64,000 nucleotides of DNA, taken from Methanomicrobiales archaeon (GTDB lineage Archaea; Halobacteriota; Methanomicrobia; Methanomicrobiales; Methanospirillaceae). A program made the translations under genes and the position numbers. The stretch is from positions 45,226 to 109,225 of the forward strand of contig JALHCK010000013.1 in NCBI GenBank assembly GCA_022841205.1. Direction: 5' to 3'. Under the pieces are notes generated by a model that saw only the letters and a program-made list of their open reading frames with translations, was not told the origin of the DNA and searched no databases. Shown here one piece after another: positions 15,661 to 24,160 of this stretch; position 1 is the first letter of the stretch; every line of letters begins with the position of its first letter.

Positions 15661-16509
15661 TCAGGGCTGTTCTGGATTTTCCGGCACGATATCAAGGCCG
15701 ATATCAAAGTTCTTAACGCTGTGGGTAAGCATACCTGCACTGATGAGGTCAACTTCCGGAAGTGCGTAAGAGAGCAGGTTTTCCTCTGTGATCCCCCCGG
15801 ATACCTCGATCTGGAGGCGTTCGATCAATCCACGGTCACGGAGGGCCTGGACTACAGCCGTCACCTGGCCGGGAGTCAGGTTGTCGAGCAGGAGGATATC
15901 GGCCCCGGCACCTGCTGCCACAACCGCATCCTGTGGTGTGGTGACCTCGACCTCGACTTTACGGTAACATGTTGACCGTTTTGCCGCCCGGACCGCATCA
16001 TCAACCCGGATGAGGGCGAGATGGTTATCCTTGATCAGTATACCATCAGAGAGGCTGAACCGGTGAGGATCTCCACCACCGATCTCCACTGCCTTCTTGT
16101 CGAGCTTCCGGAGCCCCGGGGCGGTCTTCCTGGTGGCGGCTATCCTGCATTCGCCTCCCGATTGCGCAAGGAGGAGGACGCAGCGTCGCGTGCGGGTAGC
16201 AATCCCGCTCATCCTCCCCATGATGTTAAGGGCGGTCCGCTCTACCAGGAGGATGGGCTGTGCCGGGCCGGCAAGTTCCAGGACAACGGTCCCGGCACGG
16301 ACACTGTCGCCGTCGGTCACCATGGGATGTACGGTGATGCCAAAATACCTGAAGAGGAAAACAGCCTCTTCAATCCCGGCAATAATTCCTTCTTCCCGTG
16401 TCACGACCTGCGCACGGCACTGGGCGGCGCTGATGATGGCATCCGATGTGATGTCCCCAAACGGGGCATCCTCGCGGATGAATGAGAGGAGAAGGTCATG
16501 ATCCTCCAT
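15661..16509 (-). CDS. nadC: Nicotinate-nucleotide pyrophosphorylase (carboxylating)
   Basis: Quinolinate phosphoribosyltransferase: quinolinate plus PRPP gives nicotinate mononucleotide, CO2 and PPi. The 282-aa protein has the N-terminal FIREDAPFGDITSDA, the NIMGRMSGIATRTRR helix, ATRKTAPGLRKLDKKAVEIGGGDPHRFSLSDGILIKDNHL (the active-site Lys/Arg/His cluster) and the C-terminal LEVSGGI-type strand (IEVSGGITEENL). It is the last gene of nadX-nadA-nadC; the gap to nadA is 5 bases. Confidence 0.96.
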   Translation of the reverse strand: MEDHDLLLSFIREDAPFGDITSDAIISAAQCRAQVVTREEGIIAGIEEAVFLFRYFGITVHPMVTDGDSVRAGTVVLELAGPAQPILLVERTALNIMGRMSGIATRTRRCVLLLAQSGGECRIAATRKTAPGLRKLDKKAVEIGGGDPHRFSLSDGILIKDNHLALIRVDDAVRAAKRSTCYRKVEVEVTTPQDAVVAAGAGADILLLDNLTPGQVTAVVQALRDRGLIERLQIEVSGGITEENLLSYALPEVDLISAGMLTHSVKNFDIGLDIVPENPEQP

Positions 16510-16514
16510 GCACG

Positions 16515-17411
16515 CTACCTCCCGACCGCGATCATGCGGTCGATTGCCGCCCTGGCCCGGGAAGCAACTACCGGGTCAAGGATAACTTCGTACTGCATCC
16601 GCTCGAGCGAACGGCAGAGATCCGGCAGGGTTATCTTTTTCATATCCGTGCAAATTGCCTCTTCCTTGGTATAGAACGTCTTTGTGGGAAAAAGCCTCTC
16701 CAGGCGGTATCCCATGCCCTGCTCGGTCAGGATGTTCCAGGTCTCTGCTCCGGGGGCGGCCCGGACCATTCCTCCGGTCGAAGCAATGACGTCAGCGCCC
16801 TCCTGGATTTCAGGCCGGCATTCGGGATGGCAGATGATTTTGCCTCCGCGCTTTCGCGCCCGTCCAAGGTCATCCCGGGTGAATGCTTCATGCACGTAGC
16901 AGTGCCCGCCTGGCGGGAGGGGGATGATCTCTTTTTCAGGGATGAGGTTCTGGACGTATGCAGCGAGATTGCAATCCGGGCCAAAGAGGACTTCCCGGGT
17001 ATGGAGGGAGCGGACCACCTTTACCGCATTTGCCGATGTGCACACAATATCGGCAAGCGCCTTGCTCTCCGCAGTGCTGTTGACATATAGCACAACCGAG
17101 GCATCAGGGTGGGAAGCACGTGCCTCGCGGATCATGCCTGGCGTGAGCTGGTGTGCCATCGGGCAGGTTGCATCCTTCACTGGCAGAAGCACCGTCTTTC
17201 CGGGGTTCAGGATCTTGGCCGTCTCCGCCATGAAATCGACCCCGCACAGCACGATTACTGCTGCATCCGTCCCTTTTGCAGATACTGCCAGTTCCAGGCT
17301 GTCCCCGACGATATCGGCCATGTCCTGGATCTCCGGCCGCTGGTAGTTATGGGCAAGGATGACCGCATCTCTCTCCTCCTTCAGGGCGCGTATCCGTTCC
17401 TGGATCCTCAT
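16515..17411 (-). CDS. nadA: Quinolinate synthase
   Basis: An iron-sulfur enzyme condensing iminoaspartate with dihydroxyacetone phosphate to quinolinate. The 298-aa sequence has the three-fold pseudo-symmetric domains and the cluster cysteines: VLCGVDFMAETAKILNP, later CTSANA, and near the end the CxD-type segment around ICTDMKK. HNYQRPEIQDMAD at the start and GPDCNLAAYV are typical. The oxygen-sensitive cluster fits an anaerobe. Its start overlaps the nadX stop by four bases. Confidence 0.95.
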   Translation of the reverse strand: MRIQERIRALKEERDAVILAHNYQRPEIQDMADIVGDSLELAVSAKGTDAAVIVLCGVDFMAETAKILNPGKTVLLPVKDATCPMAHQLTPGMIREARASHPDASVVLYVNSTAESKALADIVCTSANAVKVVRSLHTREVLFGPDCNLAAYVQNLIPEKEIIPLPPGGHCYVHEAFTRDDLGRARKRGGKIICHPECRPEIQEGADVIASTGGMVRAAPGAETWNILTEQGMGYRLERLFPTKTFYTKEEAICTDMKKITLPDLCRSLERMQYEVILDPVVASRARAAIDRMIAVGR

Positions 17412-18166
17412 GTGCCCACCACGATTGGATCGCCGATATGGTCCAGAAGCGACAGGATGGAGAGCGCAGCGAGGTAGCTCGTAGCCGGGTTGTCGGGGCT
17501 TGGGAGGTTGCTGACCCTGATGTACATGTCTCCGAAAGCCCCCTCGGCAAAGATCTCATGGACATTACGGACGACCGCAGGGTCCACGTAGAGCTCGACA
17601 TCGGCATCCCTGCCGCATGCCAGGCTGAGGGCGACCGATACATTGACATTCCGTGGGAACTCCTTGATGCATTCGTTCGCTTTGCCCTGGAACACGAGAG
17701 TTTTCTTCGTCGCGGCGATGCCGAGAGAGGCAGGGCTCTTGGTGGTTCTCAGCAGCAGGTGGCTCAGCGGGGATATCCGTGCCACCTTCAGATTGTCGAG
17801 GCCACATATCGCACCGCTGGGGATATATACACGCTTTCCAATTGCTCCGGCGACAGAAACAATATCGTCCCGAAAGGAGGGATCAGCCAGTGCCCCGACG
17901 CTCATGATGACCAGGTCTTTGCCACTGCGGAGGATGGGTTCTGCATAGGTACGCACCGCTTTTACCGAGGCCGCTTCCACCACGAGGTCGAAGTCTGCCC
18001 CGATGAAGCTCTCGAATCCGGCATGGGCTCTCCCCCCTGTTACCCGGGCGAGCTCTTCGGCTTTTTCCGGTATCCTGTCGTGGAGGGCGACGATCTTCCA
18101 GGATCCTTTGTAATTCCCGATGATTTTGCCGATGTTGCCGCATCCGAGCAGCCCGATGGTGATCAT
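17408..18166 (-). CDS. nadX: L-aspartate dehydrogenase
   Basis: NAD(P)-dependent oxidation of aspartate to iminoaspartate, the oxygen-independent replacement of NadB. The N-terminal Rossmann motif is GLLGCGNIGKI. EAASVKAVRTYAEPILRSGKDLVIMSVGAL and YIPSGAICGLDNLKVA are family signatures, as is the C-terminal NLPSPDNPATSYLAALSILSLLD. ATG 18166 is chosen (252 aa) because the protein then starts directly at the Rossmann strand and a TATA-like box (about 18191-18203) lies about 30 bases upstream; an in-frame ATG exists at 18184. It is the first gene of the NAD operon. Confidence 0.93.
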   Translation of the reverse strand: MITIGLLGCGNIGKIIGNYKGSWKIVALHDRIPEKAEELARVTGGRAHAGFESFIGADFDLVVEAASVKAVRTYAEPILRSGKDLVIMSVGALADPSFRDDIVSVAGAIGKRVYIPSGAICGLDNLKVARISPLSHLLLRTTKSPASLGIAATKKTLVFQGKANECIKEFPRNVNVSVALSLACGRDADVELYVDPAVVRNVHEIFAEGAFGDMYIRVSNLPSPDNPATSYLAALSILSLLDHIGDPIVVGT

Positions 18167-18333
18167 CACTAAAAGATTGACCATACCATCGGTTAAGCAT
18201 TTTCATATCGGCGAAAACTCCATCGCCGGAGGGAGAGAAACGGCACATTTTTCCTGATCCGGGAATTGATGAGGGTCCCGGGCAACTATGTACCCGGGAG
18301 AAATAAGGGATCTGGAGCGTACCATGACGAGCA

Positions 18334-19608
18334 GTGGTGGTTTTGGCGCAACTTGAGGAAAGTCTCGAAAGTCTCCGGGGGAAAAAAGTTGCAGTCCTCA
18401 CCTTCGGATGTACTTTCAACCAGGGAGACTCAAGAATCCTGGAGCGGATCCTTTCCGATCTCGGGTGCGTACTGGTTGGTACGGATCATGAAGCCGATGC
18501 CGTGGTGGTCAACACCTGCACCGTTGTAGGTGCTACCGAGCGAAGGATGGTCCGGTTACTCCGGTCGCTTCGTGACATGCCCCTCTATGTGACGGGGTGT
18601 ATGGCCCAGGTGCAGCGGGAGGAGATACTCTCGGTTTGCAACCCGGTTTTTCTTCCGTTTCCTTCCGGTGCCGGAAGACAACGGGAAGGCCGGCTGCCCC
18701 TGCCACACGATGTCGGAATTGTCCAGCTCGGATCGGGATGTCGTGGTTCATGCACGTACTGCATCACCCGCCTGGCCCGCGGGCCACTGAAAAGCTATCC
18801 GGGCAATGCAATCCTTGACGGTGTCCGTTCTGCAGTCCGTTCCGGATCGGCTGAAATAAGGCTGACTGCCCAGGATTGCAGTGCCTGGGGTCAGGATACA
18901 GGGGAATGCCTGCCCGATCTGCTCGCCAGGGTGGGCAGGATTCCCGGAACCTTCAGGGTCAGGGTCGGCATGATGAACCCGGCAACCATCCTCCCCATAC
19001 TCGATCCCCTTGCCGAATCGTTCGGAACAGCGAATGTTTTCAGGTTTGCACATATCCCGGTACAATCGGGCTCAGAGTGCGTTCTCCGGAGGATGAGGCG
19101 GATGTATTCCCCGGATAATGTGATCGGGATCACCAGTGCACTGCGGAGACGCAACCCTGACATCACCCTGGCAACCGACATCATCGTAGGGTTCCCCGGA
19201 GAGGAAGAGGACGATGTGCTGGCAACCATAGATCTCCTCCACCGTATGCGCCCGGTCAAGGTCAATGTCACCCGGTACTCCCCGAGACCGGGAACGCCGG
19301 CAGCAAGGTTCGATGCACCAGTAGATCGCGTTAAGAAGGATCGCTCGCGGCTGGTCCAGAGCAATGCCATGAAGATCTACCGGCAGGCCAACAGGACCCT
19401 TATGGGTAGTTCCCACCGGGTCCTGGTCACTGAGCAGATAAGACCGGGAACGGTCCTTGCGAGAACCGAAAATTATACCGGAATCGTCCTGGAAGGTAAC
19501 TATCCTGTCGGGACTGAACTGGACGCCCGTATCACCGAAGACCGGGCATATTTCTTCATTGGTGAGCCGTCAGGGCGAATCCACCCTCCGGAACCCTCCG
19601 GGTTATGA
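18334..19608 (+). CDS. tRNA methylthiotransferase (archaeal t6A37 MTTase, CDKAL1/MtaB-like)
   Basis: A radical-SAM enzyme expected to convert t6A37 of ANN-decoding tRNAs to ms2t6A37. The N-terminal UPF0004 domain supplies three cluster cysteines (C26 in TFGCTFNQGD, VNTCTVV, VTGCMAQ). The radical-SAM CxxxCxxC is GCRGSCTYCITR. HIPVQSGSECVLRRMRR and DIIVGFPGE are typical. A C-terminal TRAM domain (about 360-420) follows. The start is GTG 18334 (424 aa). The archaeal-type assignment follows from the domain layout, and the exact tRNA target is inferred. Confidence 0.9.
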   Translation: MVVLAQLEESLESLRGKKVAVLTFGCTFNQGDSRILERILSDLGCVLVGTDHEADAVVVNTCTVVGATERRMVRLLRSLRDMPLYVTGCMAQVQREEILSVCNPVFLPFPSGAGRQREGRLPLPHDVGIVQLGSGCRGSCTYCITRLARGPLKSYPGNAILDGVRSAVRSGSAEIRLTAQDCSAWGQDTGECLPDLLARVGRIPGTFRVRVGMMNPATILPILDPLAESFGTANVFRFAHIPVQSGSECVLRRMRRMYSPDNVIGITSALRRRNPDITLATDIIVGFPGEEEDDVLATIDLLHRMRPVKVNVTRYSPRPGTPAARFDAPVDRVKKDRSRLVQSNAMKIYRQANRTLMGSSHRVLVTEQIRPGTVLARTENYTGIVLEGNYPVGTELDARITEDRAYFFIGEPSGRIHPPEPSGL

Positions 19609-19706
19609 TATCGCATCAGGGAGTTTACATGCACCAATCACCGATGAAAAGCTTAAGGACGCTTCCCTCTAAACGGAACCTTTCATGGTATACCGGAGCA
19701 GTCTCC

Positions 19707-20246
19707 ATGGATGAGATCGAGTCGGGATTTGGGAAGCTGGCCGACCGGATCAAAGAGCGGGAAGCGGAGAAGGACGCCCTTTCAAAAGAAGTAATAGGAA
19801 AGGAAGCGGCCCTTCTCTCCCGCATGGCCCGGACCGCACGGCCGTTGATCCCTTCTATCGGCATGAACATGCTTTCGCGGGGCAAGCAGGACACAAAGGG
19901 GGAGCTCTACGACACGGTCTTTTTCAAAAAGAAGATGATAGTGCTGGGAAAGACCGACCCGTCCGAATTCCGGCCGGACAATATCAACAGGAAGGTCGAC
20001 GACCAGTTCTGCGTCCTTTCCGAAGACGGGAAGTTCTTCGAGATAATGTATTCATTTGACGGGTTCCTGGTGGATACATATAAAAACGAGATCTCTGCAC
20101 AGGATGCGGTATCCCGGTACGGCCTGGAAGTCCTCTACATGCTCTACGCCGCCCTCCACGATTACCTCAAGGGCCAGGACGAGCTGATCGGCGCCCTCAA
20201 AATAACGCTCGAATATATTACGGAGAAGGAAAAGAAAGGCGGATGA
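19707..20246 (+). CDS. Conserved-looking hypothetical protein, soluble
   Basis: A 179-aa soluble protein of unknown function. It opens with a charged coiled-coil-like helix (MDEIESGFGKLADRIKEREAEKDALSKEVIGKE), then a mixed alpha-beta region with KKMIVLGKTDPSEFRPDNIN and DDQFCVLSEDGKFFEIMYSFDGFLVDTYKN, then two helices and a Lys-rich end. ATG 19707 has a GGAG site about 9 bases upstream. A longer frame from ATG 19605, which overlaps the methylthiotransferase stop, would add 34 residues of unlikely composition. It converges on a membrane protein gene 1 base away. Confidence 0.7.
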   Translation: MDEIESGFGKLADRIKEREAEKDALSKEVIGKEAALLSRMARTARPLIPSIGMNMLSRGKQDTKGELYDTVFFKKKMIVLGKTDPSEFRPDNINRKVDDQFCVLSEDGKFFEIMYSFDGFLVDTYKNEISAQDAVSRYGLEVLYMLYAALHDYLKGQDELIGALKITLEYITEKEKKGG

Positions 20247-20247
20247 A

Positions 20248-20715
20248 TCATTCGTCCTTCTTTTTCCAGCTGAACATGGCGAAAGTCGGCTTGAGGAGAT
20301 CGTCCTCATCCTTGTCAAGTGCGGATAGCACGAAGGTCTTGGAGAACCGGGTTCCCTGCTCGTTGGAGTAGGTGACAACCACTTTTGCCTGGGGCACCAT
20401 GGTTTCAAAAGGATAGAAAAACTTTTCTTCGACCTCTAGCCCGGGGATATCAAACTCGATGTTATAGGGAACGATGGTGACATGGATATCCCGTGCCGGA
20501 GCGTTCCCCCTGTTTCTAAGCATGAGGCTCTTTGAATCATCCTGCAGGGCGGCCGCTATGCTGGGTTTTCCCAGCGAATCTTCCATTACCTTGACAGACA
20601 TCAGTAGTGCTGCAAAGACGATGAGACCGGCAAGCCCGGCATAGATATCGATGACAAAAAGGCCCAGGCAAACGATGAGCGTCGCACCAAGCAGCACCTT
20701 ATGGCTCTTCTGCAT
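20248..20715 (-). CDS. Membrane protein, unknown function
   Basis: A 155-aa protein with two N-terminal membrane helices (about 6-40, VLLGATLIVCLGLFVIDIYAGLAGLIVFAALLMSV) and a soluble beta-rich C-terminal domain (SLMLRNRGNAPARDIHVTIVP, AKVVVTYSNEQGTRFSKTF) that resembles an immunoglobulin-like or CARDB-type sandwich. The last residues are charged (KKKDE). It lies between a convergent hypothetical gene and tRNA-Ile. Confidence 0.7.
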   Translation of the reverse strand: MQKSHKVLLGATLIVCLGLFVIDIYAGLAGLIVFAALLMSVKVMEDSLGKPSIAAALQDDSKSLMLRNRGNAPARDIHVTIVPYNIEFDIPGLEVEEKFFYPFETMVPQAKVVVTYSNEQGTRFSKTFVLSALDKDEDDLLKPTFAMFSWKKKDE

Positions 20716-20757
20716 AACTAAAATATTGTTGTTTAAGGGTAATTAAGAAAATGGGAA

Positions 20758-20831
20758 TGGGCCCGATGTGATTCGAACACATGACCTCCCGGTTATCAGC
20801 CGGGCGCACCACCGGGCTATGCTACGGGCCC
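20758..20831 (-). tRNA. tRNA-Ile (GAT)
   Basis: A 74-nt cloverleaf. Acceptor GGGCCCG pairs with CGGGCCC, discriminator A. The anticodon stem CCCGG/CCGGG has loop CTGATAA, anticodon GAT (bases 20795-20797). The T arm is ATGTG-TTCGAAT-CACAT. No CCA is encoded. It is the complete counterpart of the armless element at 8816-8858. Confidence 0.97.
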
Positions 20832-20866
20832 ACAATCCTCTTTAAGGTTTTGAAATAAGAGGCCGA

Positions 20867-20882
20867 ATCACTATATAGTGAT
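20867..20882. promoter_or_regulatory. 16-bp perfect palindrome ATCACTATATAGTGAT at the iorA / tRNA-Ile promoter
   Basis: A perfect 16-bp inverted repeat with a TATATA core. The core is centred about 50 bases before the iorA ATG and about 44 bases before the 5' end of the divergent tRNA-Ile. At archaeal spacing it could be the TATA box of either or both. The ATCACT/AGTGAT arms exceed what a TATA box needs, so a repressor site over the promoter is plausible. Confidence 0.55.
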
Positions 20883-20924
20883 ACGAAACAGAATTATTCC
20901 AGGAGACGACGCCCTGGAGGAACT

Positions 20925-22694
20925 ATGGAACGACGCTATCTTCTAGGCAACGAGGCTATTGCGCACGGATGCCTTGAATCACCGGTAGGTTTTGTCAGCG
21001 GGTACCCGGGAACCCCGTCATCAGAAGTCATCGAAGTTCTCTCAGCGCTCCCCGACCGGAGTTTCTATGCAGAGTGGTCGGTCAATGAGAAGGTTGCCCT
21101 CGAAAATGCCCTGGCTGCGGCATGGTGCGGAGTCCGTGCGCTCTGTACCATGAAGCATGTCGGGCTTAACGTGGCTGCCGACCCCCTGATGACCAGCGCT
21201 TACACCGGGGTTACCGGCGGACTCGTCATCATGAGCGCCGACGATCCGTTTGCACACTCATCGCAGAATGAACAGGACAGCCGGATGTATGCAAAGTTTG
21301 CCCGCATCCCCTGCCTCGACCCGGCAACCATCCAGGAAGCCCACGACATGGTCCGCGATGCCTTCACCCTGTCAGAGGAACTCGGCCTGCCGGTGCTCTT
21401 CCGGCCGACTACCCGGATCTGCCATTCAAAGGGGGACGTGGAACTTGGCCCGATCCTGCAGAATACGAGAAAGGGGGAGTTTCACCGCGACCCCCGCCAG
21501 TACGTGGTGATCCCGGCCCACACCCGGATCCTCCACAAGAAGCTCAACGAGAAACAACCGAAAGTCCGGAAACGGCTTGGCGAACTCGGCTACAACAGGG
21601 CAACGGTGCGGGGAAAGAAGGCGATCATCGCCAGTGGGATCGCTGCATCCTATGTACAGGAGGTGATCCCTGATGGAGTCTCGTTCCTCAAGGTCGGCGC
21701 ATACCCGCTCGATGAGGAGTGGCTTGCCGGGTTCGTCAGGCTCCACGAAGAGGTGCTGGTCATCGAGGAGCTTGCACCGGTCCTCGAAGAGACGGTCCGC
21801 GAGGTGGCCGGATGCGTCACGGTGCACGGGAAGAAGGACGGCCATGCCCCCTGCGAGGGAGAACTCTCCCCTCCGGTGGTCGCCCGGATCATGGCTTCGT
21901 GTGGGTTTACCCCGTCACAGACCTTCCCGGAGATCTCTCCCGTGGAGGGTCTGCCCCCCCGTCCCCCGATTCTCTGTGCAGGCTGCATGCACCGGCCGGT
22001 CTTCCACGCCATCAGGAAGGTGTTCAGGGATGGCATCTATCCAAGCGACATCGGGTGTTACACGCTTGGTCTTCAACTCGGCGCTGTCGATACCACGATC
22101 TGCATGGGCGCCTCGATCACGGTCGGGAGCGGCATGGTTCATGCCGGCGAAGAGCGGGAAATCGTGGCCACGATCGGGGATTCGACCTTCCTGCACACCG
22201 GCATCCAGGGGCTGATGAATGCCGTCTACAACGATGCACGGATGACGGTGGTCATCCTCGATAACCGGATAACGGCGATGACCGGCCACCAGCCCAACCC
22301 GACCACCGGGCTGACCGCATGCGGAACGCCTGCTGCCCCGGTCTCACTTGAAGCGGTCTGCAGGGCCTGCGGTGTGGCGTTCGTGGAGACTGTGGATCCT
22401 TACGATATGGCAGCCCTTACCGCCGCACTGAAGGATGCCAGGGAACGCCCGGGGGTAAAGGTCATAATCGCCAAGCAGCACTGCGTCATCACCGCCCGCC
22501 GTATAGGGATCAGGAGGGGGAGGTACCTGGCAGATCCCGAGACCTGTACCGGATGCGGCATCTGCATCGCATTCGGCTGCCCGGCCATAGAACGACATGA
22601 TGAAAAAGCGTACATCAACGAACTATGTAGCGGCTGTTCGGTCTGCGCCCAGATCTGCCCTGCCGGGGCGATCCGGAAGGAGGGAGTGCGATGA
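20925..22694 (+). CDS. iorA: Indolepyruvate ferredoxin oxidoreductase, alpha subunit
   Basis: A ThDP-dependent subunit of the enzyme that oxidatively decarboxylates (or in methanogens reductively carboxylates) aryl pyruvates with ferredoxin, linking aryl acids to Phe, Tyr and Trp. The 589-aa protein has the pyrimidine-binding N-terminal region (GYPGTPSSEVIE), the ThDP motif with GDSTFLHTGIQGLMNAVYN...NRITAMTGHQPNP, and two C-terminal 4Fe-4S sites (CTGCGICIAFGCP and CSGCSVCAQICP). A strong GGAGGA site precedes the ATG. It overlaps iorB by four bases. Confidence 0.96.
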   Translation: MERRYLLGNEAIAHGCLESPVGFVSGYPGTPSSEVIEVLSALPDRSFYAEWSVNEKVALENALAAAWCGVRALCTMKHVGLNVAADPLMTSAYTGVTGGLVIMSADDPFAHSSQNEQDSRMYAKFARIPCLDPATIQEAHDMVRDAFTLSEELGLPVLFRPTTRICHSKGDVELGPILQNTRKGEFHRDPRQYVVIPAHTRILHKKLNEKQPKVRKRLGELGYNRATVRGKKAIIASGIAASYVQEVIPDGVSFLKVGAYPLDEEWLAGFVRLHEEVLVIEELAPVLEETVREVAGCVTVHGKKDGHAPCEGELSPPVVARIMASCGFTPSQTFPEISPVEGLPPRPPILCAGCMHRPVFHAIRKVFRDGIYPSDIGCYTLGLQLGAVDTTICMGASITVGSGMVHAGEEREIVATIGDSTFLHTGIQGLMNAVYNDARMTVVILDNRITAMTGHQPNPTTGLTACGTPAAPVSLEAVCRACGVAFVETVDPYDMAALTAALKDARERPGVKVIIAKQHCVITARRIGIRRGRYLADPETCTGCGICIAFGCPAIERHDEKAYINELCSGCSVCAQICPAGAIRKEGVR

Positions 22695-23275
22695 ACGGCG
22701 GGTATGATATCATGGTCGTCGGGATTGGAGGACAGGGGACCATCCTTGCCTCAAATATCCTTGGCGAGGCCTGCCTGATCGAACAGCGATCGGTCCGGGG
22801 TGCAGAAACCCACGGGATGGCCCAGCGCGGCGGGTCGGTCGAGAGCCATATCAGGATCGATGGCAGATACGGGCCGCTGATCGCCCCCGGCACAGCGGAT
22901 CTGCTCATCGCGTTCGACATGCTCGAAGCATTGAGGTACTCCCATTTCCTGAAGGATGCAGGAAGAATGGTAGTCAACCACCGTATGGTCGTTCCGACAT
23001 CGGTATACGTCCAGAACCTCTCGTTGCCGTCAGAGGAAGAGATTATCTCGCTCCTTTCGGCAAAAAACCTCTGCCTCATCGATGCCGATGCAATTGCCCG
23101 CGATGCGGGAAACCCGCTTACTGCAAACGTGGTAATGCTCGGAGCGGCATCGCACCATATGCCCCTTCGTGCAGATTCGCTGGTAATGGCGATCGGGCGC
23201 CTGGTCCCCCCGAATACCGTGGTGATCAATACAAAGGCATTCGAGCTGGGTCGTGCGGCTGGAGAGAGCTGCTGA
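22691..23275 (+). CDS. iorB: Indolepyruvate ferredoxin oxidoreductase, beta subunit
   Basis: The 194-aa gamma-domain subunit of the 2-oxoacid oxidoreductase. Signatures are IMVVGIGGQGTILASNILGEA at the N-terminus and SVRGAETHGMAQRGGSVESHIRI. The length is normal for IorB. It is translationally coupled to iorA (ATGA overlap). A DNA methyltransferase gene follows 18 bases downstream and is probably on the same mRNA. Confidence 0.95.
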   Translation: MNGGYDIMVVGIGGQGTILASNILGEACLIEQRSVRGAETHGMAQRGGSVESHIRIDGRYGPLIAPGTADLLIAFDMLEALRYSHFLKDAGRMVVNHRMVVPTSVYVQNLSLPSEEEIISLLSAKNLCLIDADAIARDAGNPLTANVVMLGAASHHMPLRADSLVMAIGRLVPPNTVVINTKAFELGRAAGESC

Positions 23276-23293
23276 CCGGGGCAGGGTGTCCGC

Positions 23294-24052
23294 GTGAACC
23301 GGCACCTCGGCCCGTTTGAGGCAGACAGGATCTACCAGGGAGATGCACTGGAACTGATGGCAGGAATACCGGCAGGATCGGTCGACCTGATTGTCACCGA
23401 TCCTCCCTTTGCCATCGAATTCCGGGCGCAGCGCATGAACTATAACCGCACGGGGCGGCATGTGCTCGATGGTTACCGGGAAGTTGCTGCGGATGACTAC
23501 GCGGAGTTCACCCGCGCCTGGATGGGCGAGGCGTACCGCGTTCTCTCCGGTTCGGGGAGCCTCTATGTATTCTCGGGCTGGAACCGCCTGAAGGATGTCC
23601 TCTGCAGCCTCGATGATGCCGGGTTTATCACCCTCAACCATATCATCTGGAAGTACCAGTTCGGGGTATTCACCCGGAAAAAGTACGTGACCAGCCATTA
23701 TCACATCCTGTACGCCGTGAAAAACCGGCAGAAGTATACCTTCAACAAAGTGGACCATTACCCCGAGGACGTCTGGGTGATCAACCGCGAATACTGGAAG
23801 GGAAAGCAGAAGACTCCCACCAAGCTTCCCCGGGAACTGGTCCGAAAGATCCTGCGCTATTCAAGCAATCCCGGTGACCTCGTTCTCGACCCGTTCCTGG
23901 GCTCAGGCACGGTCGCAGTCGTCAGCAGGGAAACCGGGAGGCATTTCCTCGGCTTTGAGATCGTTTCCGAATACATCGCATTCGCAGAACAGCGCCTGCA
24001 TGATACGGGCCTGCGGATGGCCAAAGAAACCAGCGCTGAGGGGGAGATTTGA
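23294..24052 (+). CDS. Solitary site-specific DNA methyltransferase (beta-class order)
   Basis: A 252-aa SAM-dependent amino-methyltransferase acting on adenine N6 or cytosine N4. The catalytic motif IV is VTDPPFAIEF near the N-terminus and the SAM motif I region LVLDPFLGSGTVAVVSRETGRHFLGFE is near the C-terminus, the motif order of the beta class. The segment between them would read the target. No restriction endonuclease gene is nearby, so this is likely a regulatory or housekeeping methylase. The start is GTG 23294. The last 19 coding bases lie under the oppositely oriented tRNA-Ser gene. Confidence 0.88.
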   Translation: MNRHLGPFEADRIYQGDALELMAGIPAGSVDLIVTDPPFAIEFRAQRMNYNRTGRHVLDGYREVAADDYAEFTRAWMGEAYRVLSGSGSLYVFSGWNRLKDVLCSLDDAGFITLNHIIWKYQFGVFTRKKYVTSHYHILYAVKNRQKYTFNKVDHYPEDVWVINREYWKGKQKTPTKLPRELVRKILRYSSNPGDLVLDPFLGSGTVAVVSRETGRHFLGFEIVSEYIAFAEQRLHDTGLRMAKETSAEGEI

Positions 24053-24118
24053 ACTCCCGAGGGGCTGGACGCCCCACAGGCTTTCCAGGCCTGCGCCCTA
24101 CCGCTAGACTACCTCAGC
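24034..24118 (-). tRNA. tRNA-Ser (GGA)
   Basis: An 85-nt class II tRNA with a long variable arm. Acceptor GCTGAGG pairs with CCTCAGC, discriminator G. The anticodon stem CAGGC/GCCTG holds loop CTGGAAA (anticodon GGA). The variable arm is TGGGGCGTCCAGCCCCTC and the T arm is GGGAG-TTCAAAT-CTCCC. Its 3' end overlaps the end of the DNA methyltransferase gene on the other strand. Confidence 0.96.
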
Positions 24119-24160
24119 ATAAAAATGCACCCATACTATAGGCGGGGCATTTCTTTAATG

